Positions 35,501 through 43,211 of a stretch of DNA of 64,000 nucleotides are shown piece by piece. The notes below the pieces were generated by a model. The model saw only the letters and a list, made by a program, of their open reading frames with translations. It ran no database searches and was not told the origin of the DNA. The DNA comes from Acetobacterium sp965140355. Lineage in GTDB: Bacteria; Bacillota; Clostridia; Eubacteriales; Eubacteriaceae. The first letter of the stretch is position 1; each line of letters begins with the position of its first letter. Where the stretch lies: contig OZ223194.1 of the NCBI GenBank assembly GCA_965140355.1, positions 186,001-250,000 on the forward strand. The letters are read 5' to 3'. The translations under genes were made by a program, and so were the position numbers.

Positions 35501-36218
35501 TGGCCTCAACGAGGTTATTATTCTGCATGGTATATCTGGCACCGAGTTGATGCTTCCCCATAATTACAAGACCAGCTATAACGCTCAACATACCAGCGTG
35601 GCATTTCTCAGCATCCTTAAAAACAATTACGTCAGAACCTGCGTAAAGCGCTTTATATAAGTCGGACAGAAAAAGCGATTCTTCTGATTGTGTAGGATAT
35701 AATGACAGTTCGACTTTGGAGCTAGTGCTGTAGTTCAGGAGTTTTTCCTGATTCAAAGCGCTGATGGCCGTATCTATGAGACTGTTTTTCCCCATACTCT
35801 CAGGCCCTATCATAATAAACGTATTCTTAGGCTTATCATTTTGCACACCCACAATAAGCGGTCGTTTAAAGGCGATGAAAAGCTCATCAATAGCCGCCCG
35901 TTGGCCGACAAATTGATTTAGAACAACTCGTTTAGCCTTTTCGATTCTATTATCTATCTGATTGCTGGCAACCTTTACATTTGTTTTGCCGGAATAAACT
36001 GCTGCATCTCCAGATGTTTTCGCATTCGCTTGTTGCTTCTGTAATGGCTTACCCTGTGGCTGAGTCTGTACCTGACTTTGCATACCTCTTTGATTAACAG
36101 AAACGCTCTGGGAAACCGCTGAAGTAGTTTTGCTTTCAGCGATAAACCCATACCTTTTGACAGATTCAATAATTTGATATTCCGGAAAAAGGAATTTAAG
36201 TATTTTAAGCAAACCCAC
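32592..36218 (-). CDS. Four-module AAA+ protein with three CbxX/SpoVK-type ATPase domains
   Basis: A 1208-residue cytoplasmic protein. Three CbxX/CfxQ-type AAA+ modules have Walker A GNPGTGKT near residues 459, 726 and 998, about 270 residues apart, and Walker B (GGVLFIDEAYAL twice, then DGVLFIDEAYSL). Each also has a GNGR(L/M/Y)VRN arginine motif. A fourth N-terminal module (about 95-370) has a degenerate Walker A, GPESMGKNS, near residue 137 and a ClpB-like start (VGQRAAIDELFIAF). Residues 1-90 are a Gln/Ser-rich linker. The start is GTG, after a strong AAGGGGGGTGA. Related single modules occur in SpoVK, CbbX and the type VII secretion protein EccA, but no ESX-type genes lie nearby. The target is unknown. 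Confidence 0.9.
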   Translation of the reverse strand: MGLLKILKFLFPEYQIIESVKRYGFIAESKTTSAVSQSVSVNQRGMQSQVQTQPQGKPLQKQQANAKTSGDAAVYSGKTNVKVASNQIDNRIEKAKRVVLNQFVGQRAAIDELFIAFKRPLIVGVQNDKPKNTFIMIGPESMGKNSLIDTAISALNQEKLLNYSTSSKVELSLYPTQSEESLFLSDLYKALYAGSDVIVFKDAEKCHAGMLSVIAGLVIMGKHQLGARYTMQNNNLVEATGVLMQNSISEISANNKYFIFVTPLSENKISDLFGSKFMENVADIIKFEPYSETEITEIARRILFALNIRCKNYLSVVLSYSEEFTKLCASKYKKVDGFKPVEDFITKDIYKALSEYKLRNTMNVNTSVFLNCINGAICAAMTENGESKTIDLTPFLPKKNTSNFDEIKKELLEVVGLTKVKEYVLDLENNLKVQQMREDAGHKTASLSMHMIFTGNPGTGKTMIARIIAKYLKIIGVLSTGHLREVSRADLVGQYLGHTAKQTNEVIQSALGGVLFIDEAYALCRDKNDVFGLEAIDALVKAIEDYRDDLVVILAGYKDEMESFLKTNSGLKSRFPNIIDFEDYTALEMVQIADITAKSKGYKIADDCEDGLLRLFEKSQIKGRNDSGNGRLVRNVIEGAIIEQSKRIINAPKSEFDMLRHEDFKFDSFEKFDLEKSLGTIIGLENVKDFVRTQYRLLIANEKRRNAGIVVDSTQSLNMIFTGNPGTGKTTVARVVASMFKEMGLLKKGHLIETERGGLVAEYVGQTAQKTEEVFRNALGGVLFVDEAYALNSDNGSFGKEAIDTLVKLIEDYRGEIVVILAGYKKEMADFMKSNSGLESRFPLVIDFPDYKPDDLQAIALKMISAKGFTINEEAKTVLRDQVALAYKTATANSGNGRMVRNLIEKIMRNQSARIASVEEISKEGLTEILPEDIEVSNTSANTFDLEKSLSSVVGLTDVKNYVRSLYARLRMQSERKKIGLPVDNTQTLHMIFKGNPGTGKTMIARTVAEVLYNIGVIKINKLVETDRGGLVAGYVGQTALKTTEKVSEAMDGVLFIDEAYSLAQGGANDFGREAIDTLVKLMDDNRERLVVILAGYSKNMDDFLLTNPGLKSRFANIIEFPDYSAEELMIIAGDLYSSKGYILCGGAKAKLFSLFEKVLQEKAFGNGRYVRNVFERSVNKQALRLSSDMDLTRDELSTIEADDIEEV

Positions 36219-36347
36219 CGTTTCACCCCCCTTAATAATTTACAATTCTTTCGATCGGCTTGAACCCCGAAGTTTTGAGAAATTTCATATTGTATTTGAA
36301 ATTATTCATAGCATCGGAAGGGTCGATATTTGCAAAGTTGAGTTTGT
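36219..36347 (-). other. Short unassigned coding-like stretch upstream of the AAA gene
   Basis: In one minus-strand frame, 36236 to about 36355 reads as a 39-codon tail without start (NKLNFANIDPSDAMNNFKYN onwards) ending in TAA. It looks like the C-terminus of a lost gene rather than random sequence, but I cannot name it. Confidence 0.3.
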
Positions 36348-36479
36348 TTAATGCATCTCGTTCCAAAGCTCAGACTCGTGCCGGTCTTTCCAAAATTCAC
36401 GCATACACCTTTGCAGATCTTTCTTTTTCATATCTTTATCTATGAATAGCTTCCATAATTTTTTGTAGCTTATTGCCAT
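36348..36479 (-). pseudogene. Truncated XRE-family helix-turn-helix regulator
   Basis: A 43-codon frame that begins MAISYKKLWKLFIDKDMKKK, the very typical start of small XRE-type regulators of Firmicutes. After about 23 residues it diverges into unrelated sequence and stops, so the helix-turn-helix is incomplete. The normal length is about 70 residues. It is a remnant of a mobile-element or defence-type regulator next to the AAA unit. The rest of 36480-36717 shows no supported gene. Confidence 0.55.
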
Positions 36480-36717
36480 TGTCTGCACCTACCATGAATA
36501 CAAATAATTATATCACAGAAAAACACACAATATAATGTAATTCTTTAAGAACACATGAATTATAATCTAAACCTGCGATAATATAGAGCATTTTAATTAC
36601 TTCGACATTCGCAAAAACAGCGGGTGCTGAATTTTTTTGTCTTTTTTCCGATTGTGGGGCTACGGTAGGCGCGAATTTTCCCCTTGTCCATAGGAGCACG
36701 GCGCGCGCAGTTAAAAC

Positions 36718-37209
36718 TCAGGCTCGTATTATTGCCTGGCTCCAGCATTCGATCAGTTTCTCCAGCGAATACCTGGCATTAGCCGGACTTGTTGATGGTA
36801 GTTTAATGATTTTTTTATTCGTTTGTTGATAACAGTATCGGTTATACAACTCCGCGGCTTTGCCACCATTGGCATAAACGGTTTTAATGCTGGTTTTATT
36901 CAGCAACTTCGCAATATCATTAGGAACAACATTTTTAATTGATGCATCACTCGACCCCACAATATCACAGGAATAAATAACATCCCAAACGGCAATCCGC
37001 TGTTCTAACAACAGTGCTTTTTTGGCGGCAATGGTTTTTGGTTCCGGTGCGTCCGTAAGGGCACTAATAACCTTCCAAAAGCGGTTTTGCGGATGATGAT
37101 AATAAAATTCTGCTGCGCGTGATTTTACCGACGGAAACGAGCCTAAGATCAAAATCTGCGATGCTTCATTATAAATTGGTTCAAATGTATATTCCATCTT
37201 GATATTCAC
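36718..37209 (-). CDS. Hypoxanthine-DNA (deoxyinosine) glycosylase, uracil-DNA glycosylase superfamily
   Basis: A 163-residue enzyme. The N-terminal motif ILILGSFPSVKSRAAEFYYH and NRFWKVISALTD match the bacterial deoxyinosine glycosylase branch (Mug/UDG fold), and the C-terminus has LPSTSPANARYSLEKLIECW with the conserved SPAN motif. It removes hypoxanthine, and perhaps uracil, from DNA as the first step of base-excision repair. A stand-alone gene. Confidence 0.85.
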   Translation of the reverse strand: MNIKMEYTFEPIYNEASQILILGSFPSVKSRAAEFYYHHPQNRFWKVISALTDAPEPKTIAAKKALLLEQRIAVWDVIYSCDIVGSSDASIKNVVPNDIAKLLNKTSIKTVYANGGKAAELYNRYCYQQTNKKIIKLPSTSPANARYSLEKLIECWSQAIIRA

Positions 37210-37389
37210 TCCTCTTCATTTACTTACTTTTAGGATAACATGGTTTCTTTTTTATGAATCACTAAAGATAATCAGCCCGATGCCAATCATGGTTTTTGTC
37301 TCTTTAAACGTTAAAACGCAAATTAAACCAATTGTCACGCTGATGTTTTAAATGCTGATCCTTTATTAATTCCTGATATTTAATATCGT

Positions 37390-39057
37390 TCAAATTCGGA
37401 TGGCCTGGCCTTCGGTCCATTGAACAATGGTCTGATCTGGCAAATATTGATAAAGATTAACCGTTTCAATAGCCGAATCGGCCTTCGCCGGCGTAATCAC
37501 AACAAAGGTTCGGGTTGGATAACCCTGGGCATTATCAATCCAGGTGCCGCTGTTAGCATAAATTGTTTTTTTATTTTCACAATTGGTCATCGAAATCACA
37601 TCAGCAACGTGGGTATGACCAAAAACAACAATTCGTTTAGAAGGGTCTAAATCAAAATATTGGCTTTGTGCCTGAATATCGGTAAACTCTGCCACTGCCG
37701 CTTTGGTAATCGCTTCACTGGTCGGGATTTTAACCGTGATCCCATTAATGGCTTGTCTTTCTTCCCAGGTATCCTGAATATTCTGATATAAGGTCATATC
37801 AATGATTCCCGTTTCTTTTTCTTGTTGGGGAATACAATCGTTAATGGCATAGTTCTCGGTGAATCCATCAATATTGGTTTTCAATACTTTATCATCAAAG
37901 CCTTCTTTAACCGGCAATGTTGATAGAATCGCTTTCCAGGTTTGATAATACAAATAAGCATTAAATTGGCTTTCATCATCTTTGTTTGGGATTATTTCTG
38001 CAAAAACATTGTTCGACTGCGGATGACCTTCGACCACACAGGTAGTGGCAATCCGGGTAAAGAAATAACCGGGTGGTAAAATCGATGTGCTATTATTGGT
38101 AATGTTCCTATTAGACAAGGGATCTGGCGTACAGAAGAAATTGTATTTATGTCCATGTTCGATAATAATCTCGGAATTGGGTCCCGTCACGTAAGATCCC
38201 AGGCCCTGCAAATCATCGCGAGCCTGATTAATTCCCGGAAAAATCCGCTTTACATCGTCTGCTGTCAGTAATAAATCGTGGTTTCCCGGTACATAGGTTA
38301 CCTTTATTTCGCCAGCGTTAATAATCGCATTAAAGGCATCAACAATAGTTTGATTGTTAGCTGCCACTTGATCAAAAAACGCCGCTTTGAAATCAGGCAT
38401 TTGATAATCCATCGGCAAAAACCATTCATCAAGCAAATCGCCGCCAATAACCAATTCTTTCACATTAGGTGAGCATTTTACCTGATTTAAAAAAGCCACC
38501 AAAGCTTTTTTATTTTTTTGAAGCTCCGCAAAAGAATCATCAACCCCCAAATGAAAATCGCTGGCAATGATGATTTGCGTTCGTTCATTATTTAATTCGG
38601 AATTACCGATGAAGTTAAAATCAACGTTGGTCGCAAAATAGCCAACATAATCACAGCCCAGTGCCCCTTTTGTTTTTGAAGCCAAGGTATCTTTTATGAC
38701 TAACTGATACGCTTCACCTTGAGCAAACCGGGTAATCTCCTGATTATTAATTTGTATCACCGTCGCATCCATACGATCTATTTTTACACAACAGGCTTCT
38801 TTTATAAAATTTCCTAGCTGATCGATTCGATAAAGTTCTATCGCATCGGCAAGCGTGGCCGGATCAAGATCTTGATTGAATTTTAAAGTGATCGTCTGAA
38901 CAATGTCATTAACCGGCGGATTCTCCAAGCTATCGGACATTAAAATATTGGCCTCAACCGTCATTTCTTGCGAATCCTCACGAATCGATGTGTAGGCCCC
39001 CAGTAATTTGTTTGCAATTTTTAAACAGGTTAAGCTAAAATATTTTGAACTTTTCAT
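37390..39057 (-). CDS. Calcineurin-like metallophosphoesterase with N-terminal Ig-like domain
   Basis: A 555-residue protein. Residues about 35-145 look like an SbsA/Big_5-type Ig domain (IVQTITLKFNQDLDPATLAD, GEAYQLVIKDTL). The phosphoesterase core follows with its metal motifs in order: DFHLG, GGDLLDEW, GNHD, EHGHKY and near the end FGHTHVAD. No clear signal peptide is seen. Substrate unknown; similar proteins act on nucleotides or cell-surface phosphoesters. AAGGAAG precedes the ATG. Upstream lie only broken genes, so it stands in a rearranged area. Confidence 0.85.
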   Translation of the reverse strand: MKSSKYFSLTCLKIANKLLGAYTSIREDSQEMTVEANILMSDSLENPPVNDIVQTITLKFNQDLDPATLADAIELYRIDQLGNFIKEACCVKIDRMDATVIQINNQEITRFAQGEAYQLVIKDTLASKTKGALGCDYVGYFATNVDFNFIGNSELNNERTQIIIASDFHLGVDDSFAELQKNKKALVAFLNQVKCSPNVKELVIGGDLLDEWFLPMDYQMPDFKAAFFDQVAANNQTIVDAFNAIINAGEIKVTYVPGNHDLLLTADDVKRIFPGINQARDDLQGLGSYVTGPNSEIIIEHGHKYNFFCTPDPLSNRNITNNSTSILPPGYFFTRIATTCVVEGHPQSNNVFAEIIPNKDDESQFNAYLYYQTWKAILSTLPVKEGFDDKVLKTNIDGFTENYAINDCIPQQEKETGIIDMTLYQNIQDTWEERQAINGITVKIPTSEAITKAAVAEFTDIQAQSQYFDLDPSKRIVVFGHTHVADVISMTNCENKKTIYANSGTWIDNAQGYPTRTFVVITPAKADSAIETVNLYQYLPDQTIVQWTEGQAIRI

Positions 39058-39299
39058 TTATAGCAACTTCCTTTTTAAATTTTATTTGTTTTTTCTTTTT
39101 TGGGCTTCTGCCAAAATAAATATCCAATACCGCGGCCGCTTTTTCAGCAATTTCAACAACTTCTTCCGGCAGAGTAATAAACTGCAGATCCCCACCTTGT
39201 AAAAGATTGGATTTAAAGTTGTCGCCATTATCGCGGTCTTTTGAAGCCGCAATACATTCCTGAATCAAAATATGATCGTCAAATTTCGAGTTGTTCCAT
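39035..39299 (-). pseudogene. Fragment of a RimK-type ATP-grasp ligase
   Basis: From about 39286 one frame reads KFDDHILIQECIAASKDRD, then GDNFKSNLLQGGDLQFITLP and EIAEKAAAVLDIYFG. This is the middle of RimK-like glutamate ligases, with an internal piece missing between KDRD and GDNF. After IYFG it turns into unrelated Lys-rich sequence and ends at 39035. It has no proper start. It is a relic. Confidence 0.6.
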
Positions 39300-39716
39300 C
39301 GTTAGGGTTTCTTGCGAATCCTGCTGTCCCACCGGAATAAACTCATAAAAAGCACTATCCGAAATCAGCACAAACTCTTGGGATTCCATTTTATTACAAA
39401 TCACCATAATCAACTCAAATGCGGCATAAACACTAAAATAAATGGGAACATCTCCCAAATAATGGCGCATTTTATCGATATAAACAAAAAATCCACCACT
39501 ACCGATCGCCTGGACAAAAGCAAACTCGGGCCAGATTCTTTTTATAACTGGTGTATCGAAACCTTTTTCAAATTCTCGTCTTAATTCTGCCGCCCGTTTG
39601 GGATTCGGACGAAGTTTAGCGGTGAGTTGTACTTTTAACGCCTCACTGATTACAATTTTAGAACTAATCTGACCGTTTTCGATATCATCCAATAAATCAC
39701 CGGCAAACGTCTTCAT
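39279..39716 (-). pseudogene. Fragment of a GH3-like acyl-adenylate enzyme
   Basis: A 145-codon open frame that resembles only the central part of bacterial GH3 (auxin-responsive promoter family) proteins: FDTPVIKRIWPEFAFVQAIG, GGFFVYIDKMRHYLGDVPIY and SVYAAFELIMVI, then SAFYEFIPVG and ETLTMEQLE. The N-terminal half and the C-terminal domain are missing, and the SVYAxSE motif is damaged. Full family members have about 500 residues. It joins the RimK-like fragment out of frame. Confidence 0.6.
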
Positions 39717-39832
39717 TTTTTTAGTAGCCTATTAAAATGCGCGATGTTACTGCCAACGGGAATCCCACCAGCTATTTTACCATATTCAGATGAATTAACA
39801 ATCGCCAAAATTTTTTTTGCAGATTTTAAAAT

Positions 39833-39868
39833 ATCCTGAAGTACACTCTTCTAGGTGCACTCAGGATT
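39833..39868 (-). terminator. Terminator of the STAS/49-residue-protein pair
   Basis: Hairpin ATCCTGAGTGCAC with GTGTACTTCAGGAT (one bulge, one wobble pair), followed by TTTTAAAATC on the minus strand. It overlaps the stop codon of the small gene at 39851. Confidence 0.6.
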
Positions 39869-40000
39869 ATTTTTCATGAAATATAAATTTTTGATTAGTT
39901 TTTCATTGGACATTTGCTTTAATTTTTCAGGAATACTTTGGCCAGCACATCCCTCAAAGATGTCATTTGAAGTTTCTTTTGGGATGCTATCTTTTATCAT
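39851..40000 (-). CDS. Small 49-residue protein co-transcribed with a STAS protein
   Basis: An open frame of 49 codons. It begins MIKDSIPKETSNDIFEGCAG and ends KNNPECT. It has two cysteines and no membrane helix. AAGGTGG lies six bases before the ATG, the gene starts 11 bp after the STAS gene and a terminator follows at once, so it is probably a real gene. No family is recognised. A role as a partner or regulator of the STAS protein is inference from position. Confidence 0.55.
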   Translation of the reverse strand: MIKDSIPKETSNDIFEGCAGQSIPEKLKQMSNEKLIKNLYFMKNNPECT

Positions 40001-40011
40001 TGCGGTCCACC

Positions 40012-40314
40012 TTACTCAATCGTTAAGATGTCCGAAAAACCAGTCATATCAAATACTTCCTGAATCTCTGGTTTGACATTTTTAATCACTAAATTTCCAT
40101 TAAGCGCTTTAGATTTTTTCTGAATTAACAATAATACTCTTAACCCCGCACTACTAACGAAATCCAATTTATCAAAATCCAATAACATTTTAAACCCTTC
40201 CTGGGAATAATAGGTTTCCATCTCTTTCTGAAACTCCGGCGACGTGTTCGTATCCATCCGACCTTCTAAATCAACAACAAATATTCCATCTTCTTGTTTA
40301 ACATCAATTTTCAT
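40012..40314 (-). CDS. STAS-domain anti-anti-sigma factor-like protein
   Basis: A 100-residue single STAS domain: MKIDVKQEDGIFVVDLEGRM, then MLLDFDKLDFVSSAGLRVLL with Ser54/Ser55 at the phosphorylation position, and VFDMTGFSDILTIE. It is a paralogue of RsbV at 3412-3726, but no kinase or sigma factor is adjacent. It could act on the same RsbW-like kinase or on a distant one. AAAGGG precedes the ATG. Confidence 0.88.
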   Translation of the reverse strand: MKIDVKQEDGIFVVDLEGRMDTNTSPEFQKEMETYYSQEGFKMLLDFDKLDFVSSAGLRVLLLIQKKSKALNGNLVIKNVKPEIQEVFDMTGFSDILTIE

Positions 40315-40683
40315 TTTTTTCCCTTTCTTTCATACGTTTTTAAAGTTGTAACATCCTCTGATGATGCAACGACTTATAAATTTTTTTGCAAATTACCTTT
40401 TTTAATTTCAATTGATCATACCACAATAATTTATCCGGTGCAATAATATTAGGTTACATTTAAAATGTGAAGTAAGCAGTATCAACTTTTCCCTTATTAC
40501 TATTGAAGATTTGCCTTTAGAATGCCATCCGTTATCGATATGATGATGTCTCAATAAGCGGTTTTTGAGAAACTTTTGGACACGAATGATGCAGCTTTCA
40601 ACAATAAATTAATAACATTTATGATGTTTACTTCGTCTTTTATTTACATTTCACTTTTTCTTTTACAATTTGGTTACAATCTA
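40315..40683. other. Intergenic region before the Ig-like surface protein
   Basis: A gene-free, A/T-rich stretch between divergent genes. An open frame in phase with the downstream gene runs back to 40576 but has no ribosome site or family features. No other structure was recognised. Confidence 0.5.
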
Positions 40684-40712
40684 TTTACATCATTTAAAAA
40701 TTATGTTAGAAT
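40684..40712 (+). promoter_or_regulatory. Promoter of the Ig-like surface protein gene
   Basis: TTTACA, a 17-bp spacer and TAGAAT lie about 75 bp before the ATG at 40786. The long leader suggests room for translational control, but no riboswitch was recognised. Confidence 0.6.
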
Positions 40713-40785
40713 TAATACACTTAGAACAACGCTAAGCACTTATTGTCTTTTTTTAATCCAAATATATAAAAAGGGAAGGAATGTC

Positions 40786-43119
40786 ATGAAAAAGAACTCT
40801 ATTATCTCCATTATTATCATCTTACTAATTCTCCTGACCGCCATTTTGTTTGTTCGCGGCTGTAGCCAAGAAGGAAACGAAATGAAAAATTATACCGTAG
40901 CGGGTACCTACACCGAAACAGCGACGTATCAGGACGCCGAAATTACTGTTTCTGGTGTAAATATTGAAAATGCTACTTATACCGGTAACGTTACCATTAC
41001 AGATGCTGTTACCGACGGTGATATCCGTCTAACAAAATCTGCCGTACAAGGTGAATTGCTGGTAAAAGGAGGCGGCACCATTTATTTGGACGGAGGATCC
41101 TACCAGAGTATTACACTCGAAAGACAGGATGTAAAACTTATTTTGCTTGGCGATGCCACTGTCGAAACGCTTAATGCCCGATCAGCTGCCAATATCGTTG
41201 TTGACAATCAAAGTAAAGTTAAAAGTTTAACTGTCGATAAAGCTGCCAATCGAACATCTATTACCACCCAGGAAAACGGCACCATTGATAATCTGCAATC
41301 ACGAGGGATCAGTGATATTATTCTAAACACCCCCTCAAAATTAGTCGCTTTCAGTGCCAATGCCGATGGTTCAACACTTGTCAGCAATGCCGTTATCGAT
41401 AAAATTGTTGCTGAATCAAAAGTAGTCTTAACCTTAAATGCCAATGTTGGTTCGTTACTATTAACCAGTGGCGGTGAAGGTACCCAAGTAACGCTTAATA
41501 ACAATGCCGTCATCAATTCCCTGGCAACTGAATCACGCGTCGAAATTTCAGGTGAAGGCAGCATCACCAGTGCTACTACCAGTGACGTTTTATTCATTAC
41601 CGGCACTGTTACCCCAGATGTTGTTTACATTACCACCAAACCGGTTGTCAGTGATGCCAATGGTGACCTAACCGCTTCGTCAAATACCAGCCGACCAGCC
41701 TCCAGCAATTCTGGCGGGAGCAATACCTGGTATTCTGAAAGCAACGCGATCAATAGCATCATCGATACCCATTATAACGTCCCTGTCGTTAATCCCGTTG
41801 ATAAACCTTCTGAACCTAATCCGCCTGGTCCGGTGGCAGTGACAGGGATTCAAGTAACACCAGTCGAAGCTGATGTCATTATGGGCAACACTTTAAAACT
41901 CAATACCGTCATTTTTCCCGAAAATGCCAGCAATTGCACCGTTTTATGGGAATCTTCCAATCCTGATATTGCAACAGTTAGCAATGGAATCGTAACACCA
42001 GTCGCTAATGGTGAGGTCATCATTACCGCAAGAACCCAAGATGGTGATAAAACCGATACCTGTAAGGTCACCGTAAAAACAAATATCACTGCGGTCGCCA
42101 TGATTAATACAATCAATGCAGTAAATAACAGTATCGCCGAAACGATTCCTTATGATGGCAGTTATGCCCTACCGGTAGTTGTTATCGCTCAGGGTTATCA
42201 AAATGAAAACTTCCCCTGCTCCGTTAACTGGTCACCCAATACTGTTAACACCACCGCTGTCGGTGAAACAACCTATACGGGAACTTTAGTGATGCCCGAT
42301 AACTATATCAACCTAAATAACATCGAAGCGACAATTGTTTTAACCGTTCAGGCCCAACCGATTATAACCGCCAATTCGGAATTATATTCGCAACGAGTTT
42401 ATTTGAATGAAGATCCCGCCCCGATATTTGTCGAGGCCAGTGTTACGCAAGATAAGGTGTTAAGCTATCAATGGTCTCAACGTATTGATGGTGTCGAAAC
42501 ACCGTTATCCGATGTCAGCGGACCAATTTATGACCCTCCGGTTTCGACTACTCCCGGTACGGTCTATTACAATTGTTTGATCACTACTGAAAACACTGAC
42601 CCGATTAGCATACTAGCTGGCATTGTCGTCACCAGTGTTGATCCTGCTGTTTTAACTGATCCGATCAAACCTGACGAAAATAACGCGGCAGCAGTACCAA
42701 ACGAAAATGATCCAGTCGAGCCAATCGTTGCGACCGAAACATCTGAACTGCCAACCATTATAAAACAGCCAACCAGCATTTCACAACTTAGCAGTGTTGC
42801 TTTGGCCGCCAGTTTAGCCCAAGCAACCAGTACTGCCCAGGCGGCTCTTGGTTCACCAAAACCAGAATTGCCAACTGCTTCCTTCGCCGTCGATGCGATA
42901 GTTAATGATGGCGGTACTTTGAGCTACCAATGGTTTAAAACATCCGAAGCCATTAATGCCGATGGCACCCCGATTGCCGGTGCCACCGATAAAACTCTCG
43001 AAGTCGATGCAACAGACTTGTCAGGAACAACCTATTATTATGTCGAGATCACCAATACCAAAGACGGCTATTTACCGGAAGTAACAGTTAGTCTTCCAGT
43101 CTCCTTCACTGTTTCTTAA
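40786..43119 (+). CDS. Large anchored surface protein with Ig-like (Big_2) domain
   Basis: A 777-residue extracellular protein. The start at 40786 follows GGGAAGGA. A basic start and one hydrophobic segment (IISIIIILLILLTAILFV) are followed by RGC, an imperfect lipobox, so it is a lipoprotein or an uncleaved-anchor protein. Residues about 30-290 show regular Val/Ile/Asn/Thr-rich strands like a right-handed beta-helix (DAEITVSGVNIENATYTGNV). A Ser/Asn/Pro linker follows, then a Big_2 domain at about 355-440 (GIQVTPVEADVIMGNTLKLN, VLWESSNPDIATVSNG). Further Ig-like domains run to the C-terminus, with SYQWSQ and SYQWFK repeats. It is probably involved in adhesion or envelope structure. Confidence 0.8.
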   Translation: MKKNSIISIIIILLILLTAILFVRGCSQEGNEMKNYTVAGTYTETATYQDAEITVSGVNIENATYTGNVTITDAVTDGDIRLTKSAVQGELLVKGGGTIYLDGGSYQSITLERQDVKLILLGDATVETLNARSAANIVVDNQSKVKSLTVDKAANRTSITTQENGTIDNLQSRGISDIILNTPSKLVAFSANADGSTLVSNAVIDKIVAESKVVLTLNANVGSLLLTSGGEGTQVTLNNNAVINSLATESRVEISGEGSITSATTSDVLFITGTVTPDVVYITTKPVVSDANGDLTASSNTSRPASSNSGGSNTWYSESNAINSIIDTHYNVPVVNPVDKPSEPNPPGPVAVTGIQVTPVEADVIMGNTLKLNTVIFPENASNCTVLWESSNPDIATVSNGIVTPVANGEVIITARTQDGDKTDTCKVTVKTNITAVAMINTINAVNNSIAETIPYDGSYALPVVVIAQGYQNENFPCSVNWSPNTVNTTAVGETTYTGTLVMPDNYINLNNIEATIVLTVQAQPIITANSELYSQRVYLNEDPAPIFVEASVTQDKVLSYQWSQRIDGVETPLSDVSGPIYDPPVSTTPGTVYYNCLITTENTDPISILAGIVVTSVDPAVLTDPIKPDENNAAAVPNENDPVEPIVATETSELPTIIKQPTSISQLSSVALAASLAQATSTAQAALGSPKPELPTASFAVDAIVNDGGTLSYQWFKTSEAINADGTPIAGATDKTLEVDATDLSGTTYYYVEITNTKDGYLPEVTVSLPVSFTVS

Positions 43120-43145
43120 TTGGCTTAATCCTTCCTTTTAAATAA

Positions 43146-43182
43146 AAAGAAGCGATCATCTTTTCACGATGATCGCTTCTTT
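43146..43182. terminator. Bidirectional terminator between the surface protein and pyc
   Basis: A perfect 15-bp stem (AAAGAAGCGATCATC and its complement) with a 7-base loop and A/T runs on both sides, between convergent genes. Confidence 0.9.
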
Positions 43183-43211
43183 ATTATTTAAATTTTATTT
43201 TAGCTTGCAAC

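Noticed and set aside
32592..36218. Assignment of the multi-AAA protein to type VII secretion (EccA)
   Set aside because: The modules resemble EccA and SpoVK equally, but no WXG100, EssC or EccB-E-type gene lies nearby.
36508..36699. A 63-codon minus-strand open frame
   Set aside because: No ribosome site, no recognisable family and mixed composition; probably chance or a relic.
40576..40785. A start of the Ig-like surface protein at 40576
   Set aside because: The extra 70 codons overlap the promoter, lack a ribosome site and hide the normal signal-anchor start at 40786.
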